DNA from: Chloroflexaceae bacterium | GTDB lineage: Bacteria > Chloroflexota > Chloroflexia > Chloroflexales > Chloroflexaceae | Reading direction: 5' to 3' | Assembly: GCA_028282325.1 (NCBI GenBank) | Contig: JANQID010000034.1 | Location: 1 to 64,000, forward strand | DNA: 64,000 nucleotides | In this document: positions 54,897-64,000 of the stretch, piece by piece | How the letters are laid out: each line of letters opens with the position of its first letter | Numbering within the stretch: the first letter of the stretch is position 1 | Made by a program: the position numbers and the translations under genes | The notes under the pieces: model-generated | Told to the model about the DNA's origin: nothing | Databases searched by the model: none | What the model saw: only the letters and a program-made list of their open reading frames with translations

Positions 54897-57686
54897 ATGT
54901 TACAGGGATGGCTCATTCTGCTCGCGTCGTTTGCGTATCTGGGTGTGTTGTTTGCCATAGCCTACTATGGTGACAAACGCGCCGACGCCGGGCGCAGTAT
55001 TATCAGCAACCCCTATGTGTACGCGCTTTCGCTGGCCGTCTATTGTACGTCATGGACGTTCTATGGCAGCGTCGGGCGCGCGGCCGGCAGCGGCATAGGC
55101 TTTCTGACAATCTACATTGGCCCGACATTGATGGCGTTGCTATGGTGGGTTGTTCTCCGGAAGATCATCCGCATTAGCAAAGCGAATCGCATTACTTCGA
55201 TCGCTGACTTCGTTGCATCACGTTATGGGAAAAGCACGTTGCTTGGCGGTCTGGCAACGATCATTGCGGTTGTCGGGGTGGTGCCGTATATCGCGCTACA
55301 GCTTAAAGCGGTATCGAGCAGTTTTACGATAGTGATGCAGTATCCTGATGTGGTGACGCCAGCCGAACGAGCGGCGCCGCTGTTTCAGGAAGAAGCGCTG
55401 TATGTAGCGTTGGCGCTGGCCGTTTTCACGATTGTATTCGGCACCCGCCACCTTGACGCCACTGAACGCCATGAGGGTATGGTAGCGGCCATCGCATTCG
55501 AGTCGGTGGTCAAGTTGGCGGCGTTTGTCGCTGTCGGCGTCTTCGTAACATTTGTGCTGTACAACGGCGTCGGCGATTTGTTTGGCTATGCGGGGAATCA
55601 TCCCGAACTTCAGCAGTTGCTGGTCTTTGGGACGGATACGACGACCTATAGCGATTGGGCCTGGCTGACGTTCCTTTCGATGTTAGCGATTATGTTCCTG
55701 CCGCGCCAATTTCAGGTTGCGGTCGTAGAGAACGTCGATGAGTCACACCTGAACAAAGCGATCTGGCTTTTTCCTCTCTACTTGATCGCGATCAATCTGT
55801 TTGTGTTGCCGATAGCATTTGCTGGACAGTTGCATTTTTCCAATGGCGACGTTAATGCGGATACGTTTGTATTGACTCTGCCGATGGCTGGACAGCGGCC
55901 CGCCCTTACCCTCTTTGCATTCATCGGCGGCCTTTCGGCGGCGACCGGCATGGTGATTGTTGAGACGATCGCACTAAGCACGATGGTATGCAACGATCTG
56001 GTGATGCCGGTGTTATTGCGTATCAGGTCACTGCGGTTGAATGAACGCCGCGATCTGACCGGTTTGCTGCTCAATATTCGTCGCGGCACGATCGGCCTGC
56101 TGTTGCTGCTGGGCTATCTCTATTTTCATTTTGCCGGCGAGAGCAAAGCACTCGTTGAGATCGGTCTGATATCGTTCGCTGCGGTCGCTCAGTTTGGGCC
56201 GGTCATACTTGGCGGAATCTATTGGAAAGGCGGGACACGGGTGGGTGCGTTGACCGGACTAAGCGCGGGTTTCCTTGTCTGGGCGTATACGCTGTTGCTC
56301 CCGGCGTTCGCCCAGTCGGGCTGGTTTCCGGCGACATTTCTCGAAGACGGCCCATTCGGCATCGGCTTGCTCAGGCCGTTGAGCCTGTTTGGTCTGACCG
56401 GGATGGATCAGATTGCGCATGCAATGTTTTGGAGCATGTTCTTTAACATTGGCGGCTATGTTGGTGTGTCGCTGATGAGGCGTCAGAATATTGTTGAACA
56501 TAGCCAGGCGACCCTGTTTGTTGACATCTACGATAAGGTCGGCGATGGGAGCGCACCTCGTTTTTGGCGCGGTACGGCATCTGTCGATGACTTATGCGCG
56601 CTCGTTGGTCGTTTCCTTGGCCACGATCGCGCCAACAGCGCATTCGTCGACTATGCGCAGCGGCGCGGCATACCTTCGGTGCGCGAACTACCCGCTGATG
56701 CCGATCTCGTGCATTTTGCCGAAACCTTGCTGGCCGGCGCAATCGGCGCGGCATCTGCACGTGTCATGGTCTCTTCGGTTGTCAAAGAAGAACCGCTAGG
56801 GATGGACGAGGTGATGAGCATCCTCAATGAAACATCCCAGGTCATCGCCTATAGCAATCGGCTTGAGCAGAAATCGCGCGAACTGGAAGCCGCGACGGCT
56901 GAATTGCGCGCCGCTAATAAACAATTACAAGAACTCGATCGCTTGAAGGATGATTTCATCTCGACTGTCACGCACGAGTTGCGCACTCCGCTGACGTCGA
57001 TCCGCGCGTTCTCCGAAATCCTCTACGATCATCAAGATCTTGACATTGCCCAGCGCAACAAGTTTCTGGGCATCATTGTGAAGGAGAGTGAGCGTCTGAC
57101 GCGCTTGATCAACCAGGTGCTCGATTTGTCCAAGATCGAGTCGGGCAACGCAGAATGGAATATGACCGATGTTGATGTGCGCGAGGCGATCGACGAGGCG
57201 GTGATGGCGACGAGCCAGCTTGCCAGGGAAAAGCGGGTGCAGATTACGGTTGATCTTCCTGACAACGTGCCGCCTGTCACAGTTGACCGCGATCGTTTGA
57301 TGCAGGTGTTATTGAATCTTCTCTCGAATGCGGTCAAATTTTGCTATCCAGCCGATGGACATATTGCCGTTCGACTGTATGACGACAGCGGCGCTCTACG
57401 CGTCGATGTGAGCGATAATGGTCCGGGCATCAAGCCTGAAGATCAGCGCATCATTTTCGATAAGTTTCGACAAGTTGGCAACACAATGACCGAGAAGCCG
57501 CATGGAACCGGTCTGGGTCTACCTATTAGTCGGCAAATTATTACCCATTTTGGCGGCAAGCTATGGGTCAATAGCACGCCTGGCGCGGGTGCAACGTTCT
57601 CGTTTACACTTCCATATCACCATGAGCCTGCCGTCGAGCAACCGATTGAACGACCACTGTTGATGGGGGGACAACACTATGGCTAA
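54897..57686 (+). CDS. sodium/solute symporter-histidine kinase fusion (CbrA/CrbS-like)
   Basis: 929 residues. The first 500 or so are 13 or more membrane helices of the sodium:solute symporter family ([25 protein letters not shown] near the start). A linker of about 150 residues ends in a coiled coil (about 640-680). The HisKA domain has phospho-acceptor His 693 in [10 protein letters not shown], and HATPase_c has NLLSNAVKF (about 806), DNGPGI and GTGLGLPIS. CbrA and CrbS share this plan and sense histidine or acetate status. Overlaps its receiver gene by 8 bp. Confidence 0.92.
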   Translation: MLQGWLILLASFAYLGVLFAIAYYGDKRADAGRSIISNPYVYALSLAVYCTSWTFYGSVGRAAGSGIGFLTIYIGPTLMALLWWVVLRKIIRISKANRITSIADFVASRYGKSTLLGGLATIIAVVGVVPYIALQLKAVSSSFTIVMQYPDVVTPAERAAPLFQEEALYVALALAVFTIVFGTRHLDATERHEGMVAAIAFESVVKLAAFVAVGVFVTFVLYNGVGDLFGYAGNHPELQQLLVFGTDTTTYSDWAWLTFLSMLAIMFLPRQFQVAVVENVDESHLNKAIWLFPLYLIAINLFVLPIAFAGQLHFSNGDVNADTFVLTLPMAGQRPALTLFAFIGGLSAATGMVIVETIALSTMVCNDLVMPVLLRIRSLRLNERRDLTGLLLNIRRGTIGLLLLLGYLYFHFAGESKALVEIGLISFAAVAQFGPVILGGIYWKGGTRVGALTGLSAGFLVWAYTLLLPAFAQSGWFPATFLEDGPFGIGLLRPLSLFGLTGMDQIAHAMFWSMFFNIGGYVGVSLMRRQNIVEHSQATLFVDIYDKVGDGSAPRFWRGTASVDDLCALVGRFLGHDRANSAFVDYAQRRGIPSVRELPADADLVHFAETLLAGAIGAASARVMVSSVVKEEPLGMDEVMSILNETSQVIAYSNRLEQKSRELEAATAELRAANKQLQELDRLKDDFISTVTHELRTPLTSIRAFSEILYDHQDLDIAQRNKFLGIIVKESERLTRLINQVLDLSKIESGNAEWNMTDVDVREAIDEAVMATSQLAREKRVQITVDLPDNVPPVTVDRDRLMQVLLNLLSNAVKFCYPADGHIAVRLYDDSGALRVDVSDNGPGIKPEDQRIIFDKFRQVGNTMTEKPHGTGLGLPISRQIITHFGGKLWVNSTPGAGATFSFTLPYHHEPAVEQPIERPLLMGGQHYG

Positions 57687-58053
57687 GAAGATCCTGATCG
57701 TTGATGATGAACCGAACATCGTTACATCATTAGAATTCTTGATGGAACAAGTCGGGTATGAGGTTCGCGTCGCTCGAAATGGCGACGCTGCGTTGGAAAG
57801 CGTACGATCTTTCGAGCCGGATCTGATTTTGCTTGATGTGATGCTGCCGAAGAAGAGTGGTTTTGAGGTCTGCCAGAAGATTCGCGAAAACCCGCTGTGG
57901 CAGAACATTCAGATCGTGATGCTAACGGCGAAGGGCCGCGAGAGCGAGGTGGCAAAGGGCCTGGCGATCGGCGCCGATACGTATATTACCAAACCGTTCT
58001 CGACCAAAGAATTGGTGGCGAGAGTGAGACAAATGGTAGGGGAACCGATATGA
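57679..58053 (+). CDS. single-domain response regulator (CheY-like)
   Basis: 124 residues, REC domain only. Phospho-Asp 53 in LILLDVMLP, acidic pocket DDE at 9-11, Thr 83 in LTAKG and Lys 105 in TKPFS. No output domain, so it must act by protein contact. Overlaps the kinase gene and the exonuclease gene (ATGA), so the three are coupled. Confidence 0.93.
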   Translation: MAKKILIVDDEPNIVTSLEFLMEQVGYEVRVARNGDAALESVRSFEPDLILLDVMLPKKSGFEVCQKIRENPLWQNIQIVMLTAKGRESEVAKGLAIGADTYITKPFSTKELVARVRQMVGEPI

Positions 58054-60275
58054 GTCTCAAACTCAGATTCTCACTGACGCTGGCCAGTCTTTTCGGCTTT
58101 GTGGTTTACATCATTATCACGTGCTTGCTGGTGATCTGGTTTAGCCTGTTGCCGCAAGAGCGCCTGGTTTTATCAACGATCGCCGCCGAACGCGCCAGCA
58201 TTATTGTGTTGTTCATGTTTGTATTGTTGATCGGCCTTGGCTCGATGCTGCGACGGTTGTTTCGCATCTATACCCAGATATCGCGGTTGCTTGAAGAGAC
58301 CAAGTTGATCACCACAGCGAATCCGGAGCATCGCATCGCTCCCGCGGACATTCCAGAAGTCGGCCAGCTTGCCAATGTTATCAATACGTTCGCCGACAAC
58401 TACCAGGCGCTTAAGTCTGATGTTGATCTGCGCATTCGCGATGCATGCTCGAACCTGGAAGAAGAGAAGGATGTTCTCGCTGCGCTGATGTCTGAGTTGA
58501 CACAGGGCGTTGTGGTGTGCAATATCGAAGGTCGCGTCTTGCTCTACAACCAGCGTGTTCGGCAATTGTTCAGCCCTTCGATCGAAGCGCTTGTCAATAG
58601 CAATGGGCATGCGAATGGTCATAACAACGGCCACGGCCACGCCAATGGCAACGGCGCGCGCTTAACGGCCACGGGGGGGTTGATCGGCCTGGGACGCTCT
58701 ATCTTCAGCATCGTTGATCGCAGCTTGATTGCCCATGCCCTTGATCAGATCCACCACCAGCTTGCTCAGGGCAATCCTTCGCCGTTTGCCCACTTTGTCA
58801 CGACGATGGGAACCGATCGATTGTTGAGCGCTTACGTTGCTCCGGTGCAAGATTCCAGGCGTGGCGTGACCGGTTTTGTTCTGACTCTGGAGGACATCAC
58901 CCGACGCTTCGAGATTAGTTACCGGCGTGATGAACTGATGCGTACGTTGATCGAACAGACGCGCGCATCGCTGGCCAGCATTCGCGCCGCAATCGAAACG
59001 GTTATCGAATATCCGCATATGGATCCGGCGCGACTTGTTCGGTTCACGAACATCATTCATGAAGAGTCGCTAACGCTGAGCTATCATCTGGATCAGATGA
59101 TGGAGGACTCGTCTGATTACCTGACCGTTCAGTGGCCGTTAGAGGAGATCTATGGTCGTGACCTGGTTGCAGTTATTCGACGACGCTTTGAAGATAGAGT
59201 AGGACTCAGCGTACAAACTGATATCAGCGACGAAGCAATCTGGATGAAGCTGGATAGTTACTCGGTGGCCCAGTCGCTTACGCATTTGATGGGTCGCTTG
59301 TACTATGAAGCCGGGGTCAATGCGGTGATGCTGCGCCTGCAATTGTCTGGGCATTTTGCCAGCCTCGATGTCATCTGGCAAAACGCCACGATCGGCATCG
59401 GAACCGAAATGTTCCAGGAATGGGCCGAGCATCCGTCGATCTCCCATAGCTCCAGTAGTAGTCCGCTCTCCCTCCGCGATGTGGCTGAACGTCACGGAGG
59501 AGAGGTCTGGTACAAGTTCGAGTCGGATAACCGGAGTGCTTATGTACGACTGCTGCTCCCGATCACCGAGCCGATCGAGTCTGAGAGCTGGAATACGTTG
59601 GGCAGCAAGATCAGTCGGCCCGAATTCTATGACTTTGATCTTTTCCAGCAATTTGACCACGAGTCGGAGCTTGATAATCGATCCCTGACCGATCTGACCT
59701 ACACGGTGTTTGATACCGAAACCACAGGTTTGAACCCATCCGAAGGCGATGAAATTATTGCGATCGGCGCGGTGCGGATTGTAAATGGGCGCTTATTGCG
59801 TCAAGAAGTGTTTGACCAGTTGATCGATCCGCGGCGCCCGATGCCGCGCGAGGCGATTGAGGTACACGGTATCGAGCCGCATATGCTTCAAGGCCAGCCC
59901 GACATTGCGCAGGTGTTGCCGGTTTTTCATGCCTTCACCGAGGATACGGTGCTCGTAGCGCATAATGCAGCCTTTGATATGCGATTCCTGCAACTCAAAG
60001 AGGGGCAGACGGGCGTCAAGTTCACCAATCCGGTGATGGATACATTGCTGCTGTCGGCTATTATCAACCCGACCCAGCAAGATCATAGTCTCGAAGCCAT
60101 TGCCCGGATGCTTGGCATCAATATCATCGGACGTCATACGGCCCTCGGCGATGCGATTGTCACCGGCGAGGTGTTCCTCAAGCTGGTGCGTTTGTTGAAT
60201 GAGCAGGGTATCACGACTCTAAAGGAGGCGCGCGAAGCGGCTCAGAAGACATTCTATGCTCGGTTGCAATACTGA
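58050..60275 (+). CDS. membrane PAS/pseudokinase fused to DnaQ-type 3'-5' exonuclease
   Basis: 741 residues. Two N-terminal membrane helices (about 8-32 and 45-65), a HAMP-like linker, and a PAS-like domain (about 145-290) with a Gly/His/Asn-rich loop. A HisKA/HATPase remnant spans about 300-510, where the phospho-His region reads [18 protein letters not shown], with no acceptor His. A DEDDh exonuclease domain follows (about 550-715): FDTETTGL (Asp 553), [13 protein letters not shown] and HTALGDA. Likely a sensor that controls an exonuclease acting on DNA or RNA. Similar PAS-exonuclease proteins are encoded beside acetate-permease loci in proteobacteria. Confidence 0.88.
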   Translation: MSLKLRFSLTLASLFGFVVYIIITCLLVIWFSLLPQERLVLSTIAAERASIIVLFMFVLLIGLGSMLRRLFRIYTQISRLLEETKLITTANPEHRIAPADIPEVGQLANVINTFADNYQALKSDVDLRIRDACSNLEEEKDVLAALMSELTQGVVVCNIEGRVLLYNQRVRQLFSPSIEALVNSNGHANGHNNGHGHANGNGARLTATGGLIGLGRSIFSIVDRSLIAHALDQIHHQLAQGNPSPFAHFVTTMGTDRLLSAYVAPVQDSRRGVTGFVLTLEDITRRFEISYRRDELMRTLIEQTRASLASIRAAIETVIEYPHMDPARLVRFTNIIHEESLTLSYHLDQMMEDSSDYLTVQWPLEEIYGRDLVAVIRRRFEDRVGLSVQTDISDEAIWMKLDSYSVAQSLTHLMGRLYYEAGVNAVMLRLQLSGHFASLDVIWQNATIGIGTEMFQEWAEHPSISHSSSSSPLSLRDVAERHGGEVWYKFESDNRSAYVRLLLPITEPIESESWNTLGSKISRPEFYDFDLFQQFDHESELDNRSLTDLTYTVFDTETTGLNPSEGDEIIAIGAVRIVNGRLLRQEVFDQLIDPRRPMPREAIEVHGIEPHMLQGQPDIAQVLPVFHAFTEDTVLVAHNAAFDMRFLQLKEGQTGVKFTNPVMDTLLLSAIINPTQQDHSLEAIARMLGINIIGRHTALGDAIVTGEVFLKLVRLLNEQGITTLKEAREAAQKTFYARLQY

Positions 60276-60393
60276 TTGATGTACGATGCGGTATTGTTCG
60301 ACGCTTATCCTTGCTATCCACATAAAACACGATGGTGGTACGTACATCGCCTGACTTTTGTTGCACGCGGAATCGGCTGATGACTCATCGATA

Positions 60394-60422
60394 TTGACGG
60401 AACTGGCGGGCTTTGCTATAAT
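60394..60422 (+). promoter_or_regulatory. tRNA promoter
   Basis: TTGACG (60394-60399), 17 bases, TATAAT (60417-60422) with a TG extension, 10 bp before the tRNA-Leu gene. Near-consensus sigma-70 promoter. Confidence 0.8.
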
Positions 60423-60432
60423 TTCCTGGTGT

Positions 60433-60519
<87 letters not shown>

Positions 60520-60540
60520 TTATGTGCATACAATCTATAT

Positions 60541-60617
60541 CGGGGTGTGGCTCAGCCTGGTAGAGCGCCGCGTTCGGGTCGCGGAGGTCGGTGGTTCAAA
60601 TCCACTCACCCCGACCA
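60541..60617 (+). tRNA. tRNA-Pro (anticodon CGG)
   Basis: Acceptor CGGGGTG / CACCCCG, anticodon stem CCGCG/CGCGG with loop TTCGGGT (anticodon CGG), T arm GTGGTTCAAATCCAC, encoded ACCA end. 21 bp after tRNA-Leu; probably one transcript. Confidence 0.95.
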
Positions 60618-60754
60618 TGTTGAACGTCAGCCAGTGTTTGCGCGAGTGAGGAAGAGTAGTTCTGCTCGGTGCAAATGCTGGCTTTGTTGTATTATCGAGC
60701 ACCTGGGGGCGCAAGAGATAATCTCTCCAACGCTCAATTTGGGGATCGCTCTCT

Positions 60755-61258
60755 ATGACTGCGACTAGCCTGGCGATACCATCCGAGCGGATCCACTGGA
60801 TTGGTTTGTTCCTGCTGTTGATCGCCTTCAGCGGTTGCGCTCGCTCTTCCAGCGCTTTGCCAATCCAGCCTTCTCCGGTTTCCACGCTTGCTCGTCTGCC
60901 CAGCGTTACCGCAATTCCTCCAACCTCCGTGCGGTCGCCGTCGCCTAGCCCAACCAGGACTCTGACGTCGACGCCGATGTGGATGGCGGTCGTAGTGATC
61001 GAGTCCAACGTGCGTCTGGGGCCAGGCGTTGATTTTCGTAGTATCGGCGTTCGTGTCGTTGGAGATACAGTCATAGTGGTGAGTCAGGATAACAACTGGT
61101 ATCAGGTGATTGCCACCGATGGCATGACTGGCTGGATGTCTTCGCTGGTATTGAGCATTGACCAGGATATGGTCTCCGTTATTCCTACCGGAACACCGTC
61201 CGCGCTTCCGTCCCCGCCGACGGTTCTTGCCACGGTAACTGCTACTATCGTCGAGTAA
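60755..61258 (+). CDS. lipoprotein with bacterial SH3 domain
   Basis: 167 residues. Signal peptide with lipobox IAFSGC (about 23-28), Thr/Pro/Ser spacer to about 75, then an SH3b domain (about 77-135: VVIESNVRLGPGVDFRSIGVR ... WYQVIATDGMTGWMSS), then a low-complexity tail. SH3b domains bind cell-wall peptides. Function otherwise unknown. Confidence 0.82.
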   Translation: MTATSLAIPSERIHWIGLFLLLIAFSGCARSSSALPIQPSPVSTLARLPSVTAIPPTSVRSPSPSPTRTLTSTPMWMAVVVIESNVRLGPGVDFRSIGVRVVGDTVIVVSQDNNWYQVIATDGMTGWMSSLVLSIDQDMVSVIPTGTPSALPSPPTVLATVTATIVE

Positions 61259-61314
61259 CGCGCTGTTTCATTGAATGGGTGGGAAGCTGAGTTTGGGATG
61301 ACAACGAAAGAGTG

Positions 61315-61323
61315 TGCTATAAT
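61315..61323 (+). promoter_or_regulatory. extended -10 promoter for the SpoIIE-type phosphatase gene
   Basis: TGCTATAAT (61315-61323), identical to the extended -10 before cvpA. 166 bp before the start codon, leaving a long untranslated leader. Confidence 0.45.
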
Positions 61324-61489
61324 ACGCGCGACGATATAGCCTGCCTTGTAATGAATTATAGTTTTCCGGCGCAATCTCGCTGTTGTCGGACCAAAGCAGG
61401 TAACAGCCGCTGTTTGCTTTACCCCTGGGAGACTGGTAGTACAAACTGATCCACTGGCATAGGTATTCCCCGCACGCCCAGGAGTTGTT

Positions 61490-63499
61490 ATGAACTGGCC
61501 TAGCGCTCGCTCACCTTCCTCATCCTCGTCGGAATCGAACACTGATGATACATTGATAGGCCAGTGCTCCAGTATTAGCGGGCGGTTGCGCATATCTTTC
61601 CTTGTCTCTTCGACATTGCCTCTCTTGCTTGTCGGCATTCTCCTGATCACGCTGAATTATCAGAACCAGCAGCGCTATGTGTATGCCAGCCAGGAAGATC
61701 TTGCCGAGCAGACGGCGCAAAGTATCTCAGCATTTATGCTTGGCGTTGAGACGCAACTTCTCGGCTTCGGCCAGAACTTTCGTCCCCAAACGCCGATACT
61801 GCAACTAGAAGCTGCCGCCGATAACTTTATCGTCAGCAATCCCAATATTCAAGCGTTGACCGTGTTTGATAACGGCGGCGCTCAGATTGTGCAAGTTGTG
61901 GCGGGCAATCGCAACCTCGATCGGTTGTCCAACCAGCAGGATATTTCAATCTCGCTTGCTGCAGCGTTGCAAAACGGCATCGGGCAGCGCGGCAATGTGC
62001 GGCAGCTCACGGACGGTCAGTTGTTGTTGACGATCATACTGCCGGTGCGTCTAGAAAATGGGACGATCATTGGAGCGATCAGCGCCGACATCAACGCCGC
62101 TCAAATCGCTCAGGAATTGCGCGCCGCCAGCGATTATCCTAACGTCGCGGCTTACCTGGTCGATGTCGGTCAAGAAGTGTTGATCGATGCGGAAATCCGC
62201 GGTTGGCGTCCGCCTGAGCGTCTGGATGCAGTGTTTCAAACGGAAGACATTACGACATATCAGAATGGCGATGGCAATGAGGTTATCGGTGTGCGCGCCC
62301 GGGTTCAGGCCAACGGCTGGTGGGTCGTTGTTGAACAACTCAACAGTGCAGCGTTCGGGAATGTTTACCGGAGCGTGATCCTTCTCGGCGGGCTGGTGGC
62401 ATTGGTCGGGTTGCTGGCGTTGGCCTGGGGCTTATATCAGGCGCAACAATTGCTGCGCCCGTTGCGACAACTGCGTGTCGGTGCGCTGGAGCTGGGTCGT
62501 GGCAGCCTGGAGCATCGGATTGAGATACGCGGCGATGATGAGATGGCCCAGGTGGCGCATACGTTTAATCAAATGGCTGCACGCTTGCAATCCAGCCTCT
62601 CAGCAATCGAGGATCAGAACGAGCGCCTGCGCGAAGGCTTATTGCTTGCCCGTGACATTCAGATGGGCTTGCTGCCTGATCAAACGCCATGGTCGCATCG
62701 TTCGCTTACGGTGTACGCGCGGTCGATCCCAGCTTTTGAGGTCGGCGGCGACTTCTATACCTATGCGACGCTGCCCTCCGGCCAATCGGCGATTGCCGTC
62801 GGCGATATTTCCGGCAAGGGTGTCGGGGCAGCGCTGATTATGGCGCTGACCAGCAGTATGGTCGAATCGCAGGCCCGCCATAACGAACGTCCCGCCGAAA
62901 TGCTGGCATCGCTTAACCGTCTGCTCTGGCCGCGCTTGCGGGCGAATCGTATGAATGCGGCTCTCCTGATCGTCGTATTTGATCACGCTACTGATACGAT
63001 GACGGTGTCGAATGCAGGAATGATTGCACCGCTGCTGATCTGCGCCCGACGACAAGATAGGAAATCGTCGTCTCCTGCCCTCGATGGCGAGGCGTCTGCG
63101 GCTCGCACCGATCAGGAGCGTTGTAGTTTTCTCGAAGTGGGCGGATTGCCGGTTGGTTCATTGCCCGGTGCAGTCTATAACGATGTCAACGTTGTGTTTG
63201 AACCTGGCGACATACTCTTGCTGCTTAGTGATGGGGTGGTGGAAGCCCACAATGCAGACGGCGAACTATTCGGCTTCGAGCGCCTAGAACAGCTCATTGC
63301 CAACCACCCGGAAGTTGATGTACACTTGCTAGTGGATGTAATTCTGAAGCATGTTCAAGATTTTATCGGGCCGGCGGAGCAGCACGACGATATCACGATA
63401 GTGGCTGTGCGTCCTGATTTTGCTGGCCGCGATCCTGAGCATGATATGCATTACGCTTCCGCCAGCCCGCAACAAGAATCGACGAACTTTGCCCGGTAG
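61490..63499 (+). CDS. membrane sensor with SpoIIE-type PP2C phosphatase domain
   Basis: 669 residues. One membrane helix (about 35-58), an extracytoplasmic dCache-like sensor domain (about 65-285), a second helix (about 290-315), HAMP (about 317-370), a short coiled coil, and a SpoIIE/PPM phosphatase domain (about 400-650). Phosphatase motifs: VGGDFYTYA, GDISGKGVGAALIMAL, SNAGMIAPLL, LLSDGVVEAHN and EQHDDITIVAV. Likely dephosphorylates an anti-sigma-antagonist or other Ser/Thr phosphoprotein in answer to an external signal. Followed by the ligase gene 24 bp on. Confidence 0.9.
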   Translation: MNWPSARSPSSSSSESNTDDTLIGQCSSISGRLRISFLVSSTLPLLLVGILLITLNYQNQQRYVYASQEDLAEQTAQSISAFMLGVETQLLGFGQNFRPQTPILQLEAAADNFIVSNPNIQALTVFDNGGAQIVQVVAGNRNLDRLSNQQDISISLAAALQNGIGQRGNVRQLTDGQLLLTIILPVRLENGTIIGAISADINAAQIAQELRAASDYPNVAAYLVDVGQEVLIDAEIRGWRPPERLDAVFQTEDITTYQNGDGNEVIGVRARVQANGWWVVVEQLNSAAFGNVYRSVILLGGLVALVGLLALAWGLYQAQQLLRPLRQLRVGALELGRGSLEHRIEIRGDDEMAQVAHTFNQMAARLQSSLSAIEDQNERLREGLLLARDIQMGLLPDQTPWSHRSLTVYARSIPAFEVGGDFYTYATLPSGQSAIAVGDISGKGVGAALIMALTSSMVESQARHNERPAEMLASLNRLLWPRLRANRMNAALLIVVFDHATDTMTVSNAGMIAPLLICARRQDRKSSSPALDGEASAARTDQERCSFLEVGGLPVGSLPGAVYNDVNVVFEPGDILLLLSDGVVEAHNADGELFGFERLEQLIANHPEVDVHLLVDVILKHVQDFIGPAEQHDDITIVAVRPDFAGRDPEHDMHYASASPQQESTNFAR

Positions 63500-63523
63500 C
63501 ATGCTCCACAATCGAGGATATAC

Positions 63524-64000
63524 ATGCAATTATATAACTCGCTCACTGCCGCAAAGCAGGAGTTTGTAATCCCAACCAATCGTCCGGTCAAGCTCTATGT
63601 CTGCGGCGTGACGCCATATGAGACGACTCATATCGGCCATGCGCGCACATTCATCGTTTTCGATGTATTGATACGTTACCTGCGCTGGCGTGGCGCAGAA
63701 GTGCAGTATTGCCAGAATGTCACCGATGTGGACGATCCGCTGTTCGAGCGGGCGCGACGTGATGGCGTCTCCTGGCAGGATCTGACCGAGGATCAGGTTG
63801 CATGGCTATTGCACGATTACGCCACGCTCAATATCGAGCCGCCGACCTATTTTCCCCGCGCCAGCGAGGAGATTAGTGCGATGATTCCAATGATCGAGCG
63901 TCTGATCGATTTAGGCCATGCCTATGTGCGCGATGGCAATGTCTACTTCAGCGTGCGCACCGACCCCGAGTTCGGTACGCTGGCGCGGATGGGATATGAT
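63524..64000 (+). CDS. cysteinyl-tRNA synthetase / MshC-like ligase (5' part)
   Basis: 159 residues visible, truncated by the window edge. Class I synthetase core: zinc Cys 27 in YVCGVTPYETTHIGHA, with HIGH-type motif HIGHA at 36-40. NVTDVDDPLFERARRDGVSW resembles the mycothiol ligase MshC more than standard CysS. Either charges tRNA-Cys or joins Cys to a sugar-inositol. GAGGA lies before ATG 63524. Confidence 0.85.
   Translation, partial: MQLYNSLTAAKQEFVIPTNRPVKLYVCGVTPYETTHIGHARTFIVFDVLIRYLRWRGAEVQYCQNVTDVDDPLFERARRDGVSWQDLTEDQVAWLLHDYATLNIEPPTYFPRASEEISAMIPMIERLIDLGHAYVRDGNVYFSVRTDPEFGTLARMGYD

Overview
The window (about 57% G+C by eye, dense, no insertion sequence, prophage or CRISPR array) looks like chromosome of a Chloroflexia-type bacterium, perhaps near Roseiflexus/Chloroflexus. 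The clues are Thr/Pro-rich 'TATP' spacers in secreted proteins, a Zincin_2 protein, a CrtI-type desaturase, a fused glycine-betaine methyltransferase, RNase Y next to SpoVS, and a CysS/MshC-like ligase. The lineage is an inference; no rRNA is present.

Layout. 1-9.7 kb: an ABC ATPase, a 2H phosphoesterase, cvpA-mutS2-LysM protein, a decayed ClC chloride channel, a NodB deacetylase, an esterase and a PLP sugar aminotransferase. 9.7-20.1 kb holds the main discovery. A GrdB/PrdB-family gene on the minus strand is interrupted by a single in-frame TGA (10020-10018) at the family's redox position (U-x-x-C), followed at once by a strong SECIS-like hairpin, and selB, the selenocysteine elongation factor, lies 8 kb away. 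Between them are a TrkA-C membrane protein, a DUF2064 protein, a carotenoid desaturase, a MerR/TipAS regulator with a 19-bp-spacer promoter, class II aldolase and the fused betaine methyltransferase.

20.4-34 kb: two tiny paralogous genes, Zincin_2, ligA, a TetR-MFS drug-efflux pair with two operators, a membrane glycosylation set (GT39-like, DPM1-like GT2, flippase-like), glyA, a 2-hydroxyacid dehydrogenase and a UPF0173 hydrolase. 34-45.5 kb: a thioredoxin with a CstR-like regulator behind two matching operators, parB, a lipid kinase, trpB and trpF separated by two other genes, a NYN-domain protein with a long acidic linker, and a GT2. 45.5-52.4 kb: two lipoproteins with internal duplications, an inositol-phosphatase-family enzyme, a radical SAM protein, rimI, RNase Y and SpoVS.

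52.5-60.3 kb is a signalling module: a DUF294 nucleotidyltransferase-like regulator, a structured leader RNA ending in an intrinsic terminator, a small membrane protein, a sodium/solute-symporter-histidine kinase, a single-domain receiver, and a membrane PAS/pseudokinase fused to a DnaQ-type exonuclease. It recalls the gene set around CrbS/CbrA and acetate permease loci. After it come tRNA-Leu(CAA), tRNA-Pro(CGG), an SH3b lipoprotein, a SpoIIE-type phosphatase and the start of a CysS/MshC-like gene that runs off the right edge.
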